A DNA stretch of 23,406 bases from a virus. This document shows positions 1 through 5,778 of this stretch, piece by piece. The notes beneath the pieces were generated by a model. That model worked only from the letters and a program-made list of their open reading frames with translations. It had not been told where the DNA came from and ran no database searches. The position numbers and the translations under genes were made by a program. The DNA lies in IMG/VR virus record IMGVR_UViG_3300005913_000097, positions 1-23,406 of that record; one strand, written 5' to 3'. The first letter of the stretch is position 1. The number at the start of each line of letters is the position of its first letter.

Positions 1-180
1 GGAACAGTCGGAACAGTCGGAACAGTCGGAACATCTGGGACAGTAGGAACAGTCGGAACAGTCGGAACAGTCGGAACATCTGGAACAGTCGGAACAGTCG
101 AAACAGTCGGAACAGTCGGAACAGTCGGAACAGCCGGAACAGTCGGAACAGTCGGAACAGCTGGAACAGCCGGAACAGTT
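1..180. repeat. 9-bp tandem repeat (unit GGAACAGTC) inside the Cys-Ser repeat gene
   Basis: About 20 near-identical copies of GGAACAGTC fill bases 1-180. The 9-bp unit is three codons, and on the minus strand it reads Cys-Ser-Asp. Variants (ATC TGG, AGC CGG, AGT AGG) keep the frame and change mainly the third residue of each unit. Copy-number change by slippage would alter protein length without a frameshift. Confidence 0.93.
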
Positions 181-315
181 AAAACACACCATATTTGTCA
201 CATTCTGTTTTTCGTAATCTGGATTTTTGTCTGCAAAATCCTGATCTACGCCGTTACTTTCTTTGTCCTCTCTTTGAAGGAAGTCTGAATAGTTTTTAAA
301 GATTTGTGTTTTCAT
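1..315 (-). CDS. Cys-Ser-rich tripeptide-repeat protein, 5'-complete but truncated by the window edge
   Basis: The frame starts at ATG 315 and stays open for 105 codons to base 1, so the C-terminus lies outside the window. The first 45 residues are a normal polar sequence (MKTQIFKNYSDFLQREDK..., then DFADKNPDYEKQN). From residue 46 it becomes an uninterrupted C-S-x tripeptide repeat (NCSGCSSCSDCSDC...), about 20 units, with D, G, S, R, Y or F at the third position and one CPR unit. I recall proteins with this head and a CSxCSx tract in Bacteroidota phages, usually with a further C-terminal domain, but no established function. The regular cysteine spacing could support metal binding, disulfides or a stacked helical solenoid; this is inference. 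It is the last visible gene of the leftward operon. The reading frame is certain; the function is not. Confidence 0.8.
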   Translation of the reverse strand, partial: MKTQIFKNYSDFLQREDKESNGVDQDFADKNPDYEKQNVTNMVCFNCSGCSSCSDCSDCSGCSDCSDCSDCFDCSDCSRCSDCSDCSDCSYCPRCSDCSDCSDCS

Positions 316-454
316 TTTTTTGTTTGGTTAAAGGGTTAATTACTGCAAAGCATATAAATAGCAGCCAATAAAAAGATTACCTATATCGCACGTAGCACGC
401 TTAGCACCCTACCTTTAAGTGCGTGGTGGCAGTACTTGTAGTTACTCATTATTT

Positions 455-652
455 CTAAGTTAAAATGTAATAAATACAAACCACTACCAACAGCCCGAGA
501 CCAAACATGCTGCGGTATAGCCACTTTGGATTAGGGTCTTGTAAGTGGTGCTCATGCGGCTCTTTAGGGTGTAGCGCTTCGTTGTTGAATAGGTACAGCG
601 TGACCATTGCGGCGCACAGTAGTGCTAGAATTAGGATGGGTAGGTAGCTCAT
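455..652 (-). CDS. small membrane protein with two predicted transmembrane segments
   Basis: This 65-residue protein has a hydrophobic segment at about residues 3-22 (LPILILALLCAAMVTLYLF) and a second at about 50-64 (MFGLGLLVVVCIYYILT). Between them is a polar, His/Pro-rich loop (HPKEPHEHHLQDPNPKW). It probably sits in the inner membrane as a hairpin. It lies 12 nt downstream of the Cys-rich protein gene at 665-1084 in the same operon. Two short TM segments and small size fit some holin classes, but no endolysin is visible beside it, so I do not call a holin. About 140 bases without a convincing gene separate it from the next gene (316-454). Confidence 0.65.
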   Translation of the reverse strand: MSYLPILILALLCAAMVTLYLFNNEALHPKEPHEHHLQDPNPKWLYRSMFGLGLLVVVCIYYILT

Positions 653-664
653 TTCTGTTTGGTT

Positions 665-1084
665 TTAATCCATATTATCTAAATCGTCCTGAGTTATCTC
701 AAGGCAGTCTATCTTATCTGCGCAGTTCTCCAGGAAAACGTGCAAGAAAGGTTCGTTAAGTCTAGGCATGATACCTCTTACGAAAGTATGCCCTTCCTTA
801 GATACGAACTTCCACACAGGTACGTTGAACATATCGTGTCCCCAATCGCTACTTTCTAAAGTCTCATAGATAGTAGGTCTTAAATCAGGACTATCTCCTA
901 AGCGGTTAAACCCTTTGGGCATCCCTAAAAATAGTTTCCCTACGTTTGACATTAGCGTTCCGGCATAATGCTTTCCGCACCCTACACCTCCTTGAGGATT
1001 TTCTAAGAAACAAGAGATACCCCTACCATTAACGCACCCTGCGCATTGGTATTTTTCTACTGCTTTTTTTATTTCTGTTTTCAT
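665..1084 (-). CDS. conserved phage protein with a Cys-rich N-terminus (possible zinc site)
   Basis: This 139-residue protein has cysteines spaced CAGC (residues 14-17), C25 and C36 followed by KH, in the pattern CxxC-x7-C-x10-CxH, within the first 40 residues. That could bind zinc, but it is not a canonical finger. The rest has an IMPRLNEPFLHVFLENC segment and an acidic C-terminus (CLEITQDDLDNMD). I recall proteins beginning with CAGCVNG and containing GCGKHYAGT from Bacteroidota phages, always without known function. The start ATG overlaps the upstream gene's TGA by 4 nt (ATGA), which fixes the start and suggests translational coupling. Confidence 0.75.
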   Translation of the reverse strand: MKTEIKKAVEKYQCAGCVNGRGISCFLENPQGGVGCGKHYAGTLMSNVGKLFLGMPKGFNRLGDSPDLRPTIYETLESSDWGHDMFNVPVWKFVSKEGHTFVRGIMPRLNEPFLHVFLENCADKIDCLEITQDDLDNMD

Positions 1085-1329
1085 ACTATTCCACCGTTAA
1101 AATATCCAAGGTATAAGCCTTCAAAATCTTTGCCCTTTACAAACATCAGGTCATAGTATGAATTTCTATAATTTCTTGACAATAAAGTCAGCGAATCCCA
1201 AGTATTGCTAACTTTTTTATATACTGCGCTTACTATTGTATGTTCGTCTTGAAGGAGATAGACCAACTCAATTTTATTTAACACACTTTTTTCTTTTGCC
1301 CCGGACGTGAGGTCTATTACTTTAGTCAT
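1081..1329 (-). CDS. hypothetical small protein
   Basis: This 82-residue protein of unknown function is soluble and rich in Ser, Tyr and Lys, with a C-terminal aromatic/glycine stretch (YDLMFVKGKDFEGLYLGYFNGG). No motif is recognised. It is coupled on both sides: its ATG overlaps the TGA of the 39-residue membrane protein upstream, and its own TGA overlaps the ATG of the Cys-rich protein downstream. The operon position is well supported although the role is unknown. Confidence 0.6.
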   Translation of the reverse strand: MTKVIDLTSGAKEKSVLNKIELVYLLQDEHTIVSAVYKKVSNTWDSLTLLSRNYRNSYYDLMFVKGKDFEGLYLGYFNGGIV

Positions 1330-1445
1330 CTTATCTGTATATAAAATTTAATAAATATCTCCACTAAAAAGAATATTAACAATATCGCACGAGCTGAGAC
1401 AATTATCCAGAACGTGATCAGGTTCTCCGGGTCTTTGATTTTCAT
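1326..1445 (-). CDS. 39-residue single-pass membrane protein
   Basis: This short gene has ATG at 1445 and TGA at 1328-1326. The protein begins MKIKDPENLITFWIIVSARA and continues with a strongly hydrophobic run (ILLIFFLVEIFIKFYI), so most of it is one membrane helix with a short polar N-terminus. The support is architectural: its ATG overlaps the TGA of the 75-residue gene upstream and its TGA overlaps the ATG of the 82-residue gene downstream, and it exactly fills the gap between them. The function is unknown. Confidence 0.6.
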   Translation of the reverse strand: MKIKDPENLITFWIIVSARAILLIFFLVEIFIKFYIQIR

Positions 1446-1669
1446 AAAGTCAAAATGTAAAAGAACACCCATCCGATAATTAAAATACCAATACACAAAG
1501 CAAGTGATTGAAAACCCTCTTTAGGATTAGATGACCGTTCTATTGAATGCATCCATATTGATTGGTTGCGCAAGGTCATTGTTGGTGGTTCTTCCTCTTT
1601 AATCTGATTAACGGTATGAACCTTTGAGATTGAACCATCTCTATTTACTCGGTGTGCTATATTTCTCAT
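1442..1669 (-). CDS. small protein with a C-terminal membrane anchor
   Basis: This 75-residue protein has a polar N-terminal half (MRNIAHRVNRDGSISKVHTV...) and a hydrophobic segment at about residues 56-74 (LALCIGILIIGWVFFYIL), consistent with a C-terminal tail anchor or single TM helix. The next two genes leftward include another single-TM protein and, further on, a two-TM protein, so this operon may act at the membrane. Its TGA overlaps the next ATG (1443-1445). The function is unknown. Confidence 0.6.
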   Translation of the reverse strand: MRNIAHRVNRDGSISKVHTVNQIKEEEPPTMTLRNQSIWMHSIERSSNPKEGFQSLALCIGILIIGWVFFYILTL

Positions 1670-1713
1670 GATATTTTACTCTAATAATTTTAATTAGTTT
1701 ATAAATTGATCTG

Positions 1714-1845
1714 CTATTTGAACTGTATACAAAGCAATTGATTCGCCTTGGTTAATCCGATATTTATAGCAGTTACACTACCGCCAAATTCATTTGCAGT
1801 ATGATATTCAAAATACGATGTCGGTTCTGTTATAATCGCTTTCAT
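1714..1845 (-). CDS. 43-residue hypothetical protein
   Basis: This short frame runs from ATG 1845 to TAG 1716-1714. It reads MKAIITEPTSYFEYHTANEF, then GGSVTAINIGLTKANQLLC and a short tail. The main support is that its ATG overlaps the TGA (1844-1842) of the preceding 43-codon gene as ATGA, the same coupling used elsewhere in this operon, and that composition and codon use look coding. The function is unknown. Confidence 0.5.
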   Translation of the reverse strand: MKAIITEPTSYFEYHTANEFGGSVTAINIGLTKANQLLCIQFK

Positions 1846-1973
1846 ATTTTTAGTGTTAATTGTGAATGTTTAAGTAGGTAAGCCGGCAGCGCATCTTTAT
1901 GTATGTACTTACCGCTTACCGTGTCTTGGTACCAAGTCTTGCTCTTTTTGATTATGTGGCGGGGTACTCTCAC
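1842..1973 (-). CDS. 43-residue basic hypothetical protein with GTG start
   Basis: GTG at 1973 overlaps the TGA (1972-1970) of the gene upstream, and its own TGA (1844-1842) overlaps the ATG at 1845. The product begins MRVPRHIIKKSKTWYQDTVS and ends LPAYLLKHSQLTLKI; it is basic and soluble. The double overlap across three consecutive short frames is hard to explain by chance. A nucleic-acid-binding role is possible from its charge but is not shown. Confidence 0.5.
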   Translation of the reverse strand: MRVPRHIIKKSKTWYQDTVSGKYIHKDALPAYLLKHSQLTLKI

Positions 1974-2107
1974 CTAGTCGCCTCTTTAAAATTCGCCTGA
2001 TGCTCAACGCTCAGGCGTCTGTACTCTGGATGGCTAATGGGCTCACCCCATAGATACCGCCTGTTAGCCGTTCTGAACGGCATGAGGCATTCATATATTT
2101 TGCTCAT
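1970..2107 (-). CDS. 45-residue hypothetical protein
   Basis: ATG at 2107 gives MSKIYECLMPFRTANRRYLW followed by GEPISHPEYRRLSVEHQANF and a short basic end. An in-frame TAA lies 15 nt upstream, so the start is bounded. It is the first of three mutually overlapping mini-genes. A TACATTTG box ends 3 nt before the ATG, so it may also be transcribed from its own, nearly leaderless, start. The function is unknown. Confidence 0.5.
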   Translation of the reverse strand: MSKIYECLMPFRTANRRYLWGEPISHPEYRRLSVEHQANFKEATR

Positions 2108-2110
2108 AAT

Positions 2111-2118
2111 CAAATGTA
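2111..2118 (-). promoter_or_regulatory. candidate leftward -7 box (TACATTTG)
   Basis: This is a perfect match to the Bacteroidota -7 consensus TAnnTTTG, read leftward, ending three bases before ATG 2107. I do not see a good TTTG at the -33 spacing; the upstream sequence is simply AT-rich, so this is only a candidate. Confidence 0.35.
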
Positions 2119-2144
2119 ATTAATATATTTTATATTATCTAATA

Positions 2145-2513
2145 TTATTTAAAGTTATTGTGTCTTCTTATATACAGTCTACGCCTAGCGCATCTGGTTA
2201 GCAGTTTGTAACGCTCCAATTCAGTCATACGAGGGCGGTTATGTAAGCTGAGGCTGAAAAACCACTCACGATCACTCACGTTCTGGCACGTGCCGTATCC
2301 CGCACGTATGAACAGCTCTACGTACAGGCCATAATATACTTTGACTAGGGTTAGTGGTCTCTTACTACCCACGTGTAAGTTACAATCACCTGTGGCGCGG
2401 AACGCGTTGGTGCCGTGCGAAAAGGTGAATTTAGATAGGTGCCGGATCTCTCTACACCTGCGGCACTTGCGCGTTGTTGCTATAGGGCTAAGGAACTCGT
2501 ACTTGCTTCTCAT
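2145..2513 (-). CDS. hypothetical basic protein with an N-terminal CxxC knuckle
   Basis: This 122-residue, very Arg-rich protein has KCRRCREIRHLSKF near residues 16-29. That resembles the first zinc knuckle of phage HNH and endonuclease VII-like proteins (CxxCxExKPLxxF). The expected second Cys pair and an HNH signature are not evident: there is one later Cys-Asn-Leu-His segment (about residues 44-47), then C76 and C107. It may be a small zinc-binding DNA or RNA binder. The ATG overlaps the upstream TGA by 4 nt, fixing the start. Confidence 0.6.
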   Translation of the reverse strand: MRSKYEFLSPIATTRKCRRCREIRHLSKFTFSHGTNAFRATGDCNLHVGSKRPLTLVKVYYGLYVELFIRAGYGTCQNVSDREWFFSLSLHNRPRMTELERYKLLTRCARRRLYIRRHNNFK

Positions 2514-2920
2514 AGGTTACGGATCTGCATACTAAGTAACCCTTCGAGCACCCTACAAACGTCTGGAAAGTCGGCACCTATAGGTATAGTGAGGCGGGAG
2601 GTTAGGTCTACCCCTTTGACTATAATCACTATGTCGCACGTATCGACGTTTTTATCGAATTGCTCAGCCTTCCAGGCCAAGTCTTCCAAAGCATTTCTGA
2701 GCTTACTTCTTAGCTTATGTTTAGTGTCTTTAGGACCTGCTGGTTTAGGGCCCTCCAGGCGGGTGAGTTGTACGCTGTCGCCTACTATTTTAGAGGCGTA
2801 CAAACCAATACCCGCTCTTTTTAAACGGGTAGCGGTTGATAGGATACTGGTGTACTGTGTTAAGGTAAAGGTAGCGGTCTGTCCGAGGGCTAAACTTTTT
2901 AGAATGGGGGATATTCTCAT
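2510..2920 (-). CDS. hypothetical phage protein, first gene of the left operon
   Basis: This 136-residue protein is not recognised with certainty. The N-terminal third (ILKSLALGQTATFTLTQYTS, then ILSTATRLKRAGIGLYASKI) alternates as expected for a compact alpha/beta or HTH-like unit. The middle is basic (KPAGPKDTKHKLRSKLRNAL), and the C-terminus is hydrophobic/alternating (CDIVIIVKGVDL). A TACTTTTA box ends four bases before the ATG, which favours this ATG and makes it the first gene of the leftward operon. The TGA overlaps the next ATG. A long rightward frame over the same bases looks like a shadow. Confidence 0.6.
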   Translation of the reverse strand: MRISPILKSLALGQTATFTLTQYTSILSTATRLKRAGIGLYASKIVGDSVQLTRLEGPKPAGPKDTKHKLRSKLRNALEDLAWKAEQFDKNVDTCDIVIIVKGVDLTSRLTIPIGADFPDVCRVLEGLLSMQIRNL

Positions 2921-2924
2921 AGGG

Positions 2925-2932
2925 TAAAAGTA
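2925..2932 (-). promoter_or_regulatory. candidate leftward promoter (TACTTTTA) for the left operon
   Basis: The leftward sequence TACTTTTA-CCCT-ATG closely resembles the layout TACTTTG-TCCT-ATG in front of the RHH gene at 21450. A TTG (complement of 2953-2955) lies at an acceptable -33 distance, and a full TTTG is slightly too far. This is weak to moderate support for a promoter giving a nearly leaderless transcript. Confidence 0.35.
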
Positions 2933-3031
2933 GGGTTAATAATTAGCATTACAATACAAAAAAATAAAAAGTTGTATGTACATGAAAAAGCAGTAAAAAA
3001 ATAAAATAAAAAATCCATTTTAAAAAGGGTG

Positions 3032-3076
3032 TTTTGCCTTTACTGAAATTTATTTTAGATTGTTGTAAAGGTAAAA
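3032..3076. repeat. 12-bp inverted repeat, 21-nt spacer
   Basis: TTTTGCCTTTAC (3032-3043) and GTAAAGGTAAAA (3065-3076) are inverted copies with one mismatch that would be a G-U pair in RNA. This could be a stem-loop or paired protein-binding half-sites. Confidence 0.6.
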
Positions 3077-3119
3077 TGCTCCCTAGGATTGAGGTTATTA
3101 TAAAGAGTATAAGTGTTAA

Positions 3120-3218
3120 TAGTTAAGTATTGCCTTATCAAGTAGTTAAGTATTAACCTATTGAAAAATGACATTTTAAAAAAAAGTGTTTAGTTTATAA
3201 AAAAGTAATGTTTAGTTT
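3120..3218. repeat. two sets of direct repeats with 22-23 bp period
   Basis: TAGTTAAGTATT occurs at 3120-3131 and 3143-3154 (period 23). TGTTTAGTTT occurs at 3187-3196 and 3209-3218 (period 22), and again at 3307-3316 in the 3' end of the winged-helix gene. A spacing of about two helical turns would place bound proteins on one face of the DNA, as in iterons or repressor arrays. Confidence 0.6.
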
Positions 3219-3229
3219 GTGTTTTGGGT

Positions 3230-3254
3230 GTAAACCTCGTGAAGAGGGGTTTAC
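3230..3254. repeat. 9-bp hairpin
   Basis: GTAAACCTC and GGGGTTTAC pair fully with one G-U across a 7-nt loop (GTGAAGA). No T-run follows in either direction, so it is not a typical intrinsic terminator; it may be an operator or origin element. Confidence 0.5.
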
Positions 3255-3301
3255 AAAATTAAATATTTCAAATTTGTTGTGTTTACAAATTACGGGTTCA
3301 A

Positions 3302-3640
3302 TTATGTGTTTAGTTTTAGTGGTATTTCGATGAGGGAGTTTAGCTCTTTTATAGCTAGTGGGGTGAGGTAGGATAGCCTACCATTAAATTCTACAAGTCC
3401 TTTTTTAACTAGGAGGCTACGCCTGTCTTTTATGGTTTGTGCGCCACGTCTACCTCCGTATCTGAACATTCGCATTTGGAATGCCGTTACTCCGCATTGG
3501 GTCTTATTGAACATTATGTATATTGCGAATAGGTCCCATATTGCGGCGTCGCTGACCCTGTATTTGACTCTTAGGGCGTATAATGCTTGTAGTAGTAAAA
3601 TTGACACGGAAGCTCCGTATAGGCGATTTATCTTGGTCAT
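3302..3640 (-). CDS. winged-helix DNA-binding protein
   Basis: I start this gene at ATG 3640 (MTKINRLYGASV..., 112 residues). A longer frame reaches 3709 but would run through the terminator hairpin at 3692-3728. The C-terminal half reads as a winged helix-turn-helix: helices around ALRVKYRVSDAAIWDLFAIY and TAFQMRMFRYGG, a basic recognition segment (RRGAQTIKDRRSLLVKKGL), then a beta wing (VEFNGRLSYLTPLAIKEL). This is MarR/PadR-like in style, but I cannot assign a family. It sits alone between a terminator and the repeat-rich region, so it may control the left operon or itself by binding those repeats (inference). Confidence 0.65.
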   Translation of the reverse strand: MTKINRLYGASVSILLLQALYALRVKYRVSDAAIWDLFAIYIMFNKTQCGVTAFQMRMFRYGGRRGAQTIKDRRSLLVKKGLVEFNGRLSYLTPLAIKELNSLIEIPLKLNT

Positions 3641-3691
3641 AATGGCATAATTTAAGATATAAAAAGATAAAATTACAAAATTTTTTGCACT

Positions 3692-3728
3692 AAAAAACCC
3701 CCTTCGCAATACCGCAAAGGGGGTTTTT
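3692..3728. terminator. bidirectional hairpin terminator ending the 3740-6994 operon
   Basis: A6-CCCCC (3692-3702) pairs with GGGGG-T5 (3719-3728) around an AT-rich loop. Read leftward, the stem is followed by a T-run, and it lies directly after the stop of the small HTH gene. It therefore ends the operon running left from 6994 and insulates the winged-helix gene. Confidence 0.8.
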
Positions 3729-3739
3729 AAAAAACGGCC

Positions 3740-3925
3740 TTAAAATCCGTACTTTTTTAAGACCGGAAGCAGTTTTGTCATACTTTTTGCACCGGGCAGT
3801 TTTTTTTCCTTAATTCTCCTATAAAGTGGCGGCTCGGTGATCCCCGCTTCGGTACAAATTCCTTTGACATTTATTCCCGGCCGGTCAAGGAATTCTTTGA
3901 ATTGTTTAAATGTTAAGTTTTCCAT
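3740..3925 (-). CDS. small helix-turn-helix (Cro-like) protein
   Basis: This 61-residue protein reads FKEFLDRPGINVKGICTEAG then ITEPPLYRRIKEKKLPGAKS. ICTEAGITEPPLYRRIKE has the spacing of an HTH (helix, turn with G, recognition helix), followed by a C-terminal helix (MTKLLPVLKKYGF). I recall short HTH proteins with this FxxFxxRPGxxVKxICxEAGI layout in Bacteroidota phages. It is the last gene of the operon, directly before the terminator, and is probably a DNA-binding regulator. Confidence 0.7.
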   Translation of the reverse strand: MENLTFKQFKEFLDRPGINVKGICTEAGITEPPLYRRIKEKKLPGAKSMTKLLPVLKKYGF

Positions 3926-3935
3926 GTTTAGCGTA

Positions 3936-4172
3936 TTATATAATTCTAAAATAACCGCAATCGTGCTGCGACATTACTTCCTGAATTGATTTTAAAGTTT
4001 CTATTGTGGCGGGATCTGAGATTAACTCAAGAATCGCATCGGGGGTGTATAAATGCTCCTTAATGACTAAATCTCTGTAATCCTCTGTGCCTTTTATTTG
4101 TTTGATAAATTCCGGCGTGAAGTAATCAGAATCTAAGTCTACTATTTTTACTATTCCTATTTCCATTTCCAT
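3936..4172 (-). CDS. hypothetical acidic protein
   Basis: This 78-residue acidic protein (MEMEIGIVKIVDLDSDYFTP...) is mostly predicted helix and ends CGYFRII. The start could be ATG 4172 or the second Met at 4166; I keep the first. No family is recognised. It lies 10 nt upstream of the HTH gene and 2 nt after the next gene upstream, as expected for an operon member. Confidence 0.55.
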   Translation of the reverse strand: MEMEIGIVKIVDLDSDYFTPEFIKQIKGTEDYRDLVIKEHLYTPDAILELISDPATIETLKSIQEVMSQHDCGYFRII

Positions 4173-4174
4173 AT

Positions 4175-4372
4175 TTATTTTAAGTTTTTTATAATTTGTT
4201 TAGCTCTACAGATTTTCAAGTTAAATTCAAGTGACCTGTAGAGCTGCATATAATCTATAGTTTCCAGGTCGTGCGCAATTTCGGCATCTAATTTCCAAAA
4301 CTCCAAGAGCTGCGCGTGGCTACTTTGGACTGCTAAGTCCTTGGCACCAGCATAAACGAATAGCTTATTCAT
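4175..4372 (-). CDS. hypothetical protein
   Basis: This 65-residue helical protein (MNKLFVYAGAKDLAVQSSHA, then LLEFWKLDAEIAHDLETIDY...) ends with a basic tail (CRAKQIIKNLK). No family is recognised. It overlaps the upstream gene by 8 nt, which supports it as a coupled operon member. Confidence 0.55.
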   Translation of the reverse strand: MNKLFVYAGAKDLAVQSSHAQLLEFWKLDAEIAHDLETIDYMQLYRSLEFNLKICRAKQIIKNLK

Positions 4373-4640
4373 GGCTTATACGGACTAATATTACTGTTTT
4401 AGGAATATTCAGAAGCGCTTCGCCTTTAGGGTTAAATTTCCTTTGCGTGGCGTAGTAAGGCTTAGTTATAGCTTTATCAGAAGTATATTTTTGCCCTGGT
4501 AAGCCAATGTCAAACAAACTTTGCATTTTTTGCCTGTGGATCTCTGTCAAGTAGTTTCCCGCTTCTTTATTTGTACCGACTTCCTTTACCTCAGTAGTGG
4601 AAACCCCCGCAGGGGTTGTCCGTGTTACTTCTATTTTCAT
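4365..4640 (-). CDS. hypothetical protein
   Basis: This 91-residue basic protein begins with a beta-like stretch (MKIEVTRTTPAGVSTTEVKE) and ends in alternating hydrophobic residues (IPKTVILVRISHE). No recognised motif. It overlaps the next gene leftward by 8 nt and follows the 4665-4949 gene by 24 nt. Confidence 0.55.
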   Translation of the reverse strand: MKIEVTRTTPAGVSTTEVKEVGTNKEAGNYLTEIHRQKMQSLFDIGLPGQKYTSDKAITKPYYATQRKFNPKGEALLNIPKTVILVRISHE

Positions 4641-4664
4641 GTTATATAATATATAAGGAGTGAA

Positions 4665-4949
4665 TTAATAATCCGCCGGGTCAAGCGGCTTTGAATGGTC
4701 TATTTGCTTTTGCTTCACTAACGGACTGATCCAGCTCCGCCGCATCACTCGCTTATCGAACCAAACTTTTGCGGTCTGGTACGATTTGAATAACCTTTGA
4801 TCTGCATCAGTCCATCCGCTGTACACGGCGAACGCGCTCCCGTCCGCGTAGGGTCTGCTAAGCTCTATCATATTAATAAAGCTCCCATCTTTAAAGTTCG
4901 CATACTCAATGAGCGGCGAATTAAATACTCTTTGTGGTAATTTTCTCAT
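4665..4949 (-). CDS. hypothetical protein
   Basis: This 94-residue protein (MRKLPQRVFNSPLIEYANFK...) has an aromatic-rich middle (FAVYSGWTDADQRLFKSYQT) and a basic/Trp segment (WFDKRVMRRSWISPLVKQKQ). The function is unknown. It is spaced 7 nt from the gene upstream and belongs to the same leftward operon. Confidence 0.55.
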   Translation of the reverse strand: MRKLPQRVFNSPLIEYANFKDGSFINMIELSRPYADGSAFAVYSGWTDADQRLFKSYQTAKVWFDKRVMRRSWISPLVKQKQIDHSKPLDPADY

Positions 4950-4956
4950 AATTATT

Positions 4957-5235
4957 TTAAGTTAAATTTTTAAGTATTAAAGCCTTAGTTTCTATTGGCG
5001 ACAGCCCCCGGAATGATATAGACTCACTTTCTAAATTATTCCCTCCTATTCGGCGCCGAATGTCTATCCCTGTAACTCTCCCTGATTCAAAGGGTGTAAT
5101 TTCGCTACCTATTATTTCCATTAGTTTACTTTTGCACTCTTCAAGGGTGCATTTCCAAACAGTAACATCTGTAGTTTTGTCTCCTGCACGGCGTATAGAT
5201 AGAGTATATACCTCATCGGGTATGTAAATGTTCAT
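4957..5235 (-). CDS. hypothetical protein
   Basis: This 92-residue protein begins MNIYIPDEVYTLSIRRAGDK and looks like a small alpha/beta fold with strands near both ends. No family is recognised. It follows the 5237-5425 gene by one base. Both proteins start with MNIY, but I see no wider similarity. Confidence 0.55.
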   Translation of the reverse strand: MNIYIPDEVYTLSIRRAGDKTTDVTVWKCTLEECKSKLMEIIGSEITPFESGRVTGIDIRRRIGGNNLESESISFRGLSPIETKALILKNLT

Positions 5236-5236
5236 T

Positions 5237-5425
5237 TTATTTTAAATTAATATTAAACCACCTATCATTTTTACCTTTGCGGCATATCTCCTGAGCTACA
5301 TATCCGCAGTTATATCGAATTGTAACCGTGTCAAATCCATTCCTTGTTGCGTAGCATTTTGCACCGCGTTCTGTTTTTGAGACGTCTATGTGCGCTCCGT
5401 CTTCTAATACTCCGTAAATGTTCAT
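5237..5425 (-). CDS. hypothetical small protein
   Basis: This 62-residue protein contains ISKTERGAKCYATRNGFDTV-like sequence (actual N-terminal residue of that run is Val) and a cysteine pair (YNCGYVAQEICRKG). The segment TERGAK also appears as TERSAK near the end of the 163-residue protein at 5779-6270 (HKTERSAKMLISKL), which may mark a shared small module seen in phage proteins. The ATG overlaps the upstream TGA by 4 nt. The function is unknown. Confidence 0.55.
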   Translation of the reverse strand: MNIYGVLEDGAHIDVSKTERGAKCYATRNGFDTVTIRYNCGYVAQEICRKGKNDRWFNINLK

Positions 5426-5748
5426 ACGTTTAAAGCCCTCCGCATCTCATTTACAATGTGAATTTGATCGTGATGCACTTTTTCTTGGTAAGAGTATCCA
5501 TATATAATCTCGTTACAAGCTTCACTCTGCTCCGGTGTTATACCGCCGTTCCGCATCGCAAAATCGTATTGCTCTCTGGTAGGGATATAACTCCCCCCGG
5601 CAGAATCATAATCGAATTTACTACCGGCACGGCGTTTTTCTGCCTTGTCAATTTTGCGCTGTGTGTACGCTTTTTCTTCTTGTGGATTTTTCATCCGTTC
5701 TGCGAACGCCTTGCGTTGACTTGCGTTTGGTTTCCATTTGTAGGCCAT
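5422..5748 (-). CDS. hypothetical protein with a basic N-terminus
   Basis: This 108-residue protein has a strongly charged first half (KWKPNASQRKAFAERMKNPQ, then KIDKAEKRRAG) and a C-terminal helical part (REQYDFAMRNGGITPEQSEA...). The basic N-terminus suggests nucleic-acid contact, but there is no diagnostic motif. It is coupled to the next gene by an ATGA overlap. Longer frames on the other strand here appear to be shadows. Confidence 0.55.
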   Translation of the reverse strand: MAYKWKPNASQRKAFAERMKNPQEEKAYTQRKIDKAEKRRAGSKFDYDSAGGSYIPTREQYDFAMRNGGITPEQSEACNEIIYGYSYQEKVHHDQIHIVNEMRRALNV

Positions 5749-5778
5749 AATTTTAAGTTTTAAAAGGTTTATATTTGT

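Larger units (their letters stand above)
2933..3301. other. AT-rich non-coding region with inverted and direct repeats
   Basis: These roughly 370 bases hold no convincing gene; the longest frames are under 20 codons. The region is very AT-rich and packed with repeats: a 12-bp inverted repeat, two pairs of direct repeats with 22-23 bp period, GTTTACAAA twice (3249-3257 and 3281-3289) and a 9-bp hairpin. It separates the winged-helix gene from the left operon. An operator/promoter region or a replication origin would both fit; nothing in the sequence decides between them. Confidence 0.5.

Noticed and set aside
1-180. CRISPR-like repeat array
   Set aside because: The 9-bp units have no spacers and stay in frame as Cys-Ser-X codons, so it is a coding tandem repeat.
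354-454. 22-codon leftward frame in the 316-454 gap
   Set aside because: It has no coupling, no good leader and too few codons; only a weak possibility, so not annotated.
455-652. holin
   Set aside because: Two TM segments and small size fit, but no endolysin is nearby and the gene sits in an operon of unknowns; function left open.
2439-2927. 162-codon rightward frame
   Set aside because: It lies opposite two overlapping leftward genes that have ATGA coupling, and its product has no sensible domain pattern; a shadow frame.
3302-3709. longer start of the winged-helix gene at 3709
   Set aside because: It would run through the terminator hairpin at 3692-3728 and adds a hydrophobic, unlikely leader; ATG 3640 is preferred.
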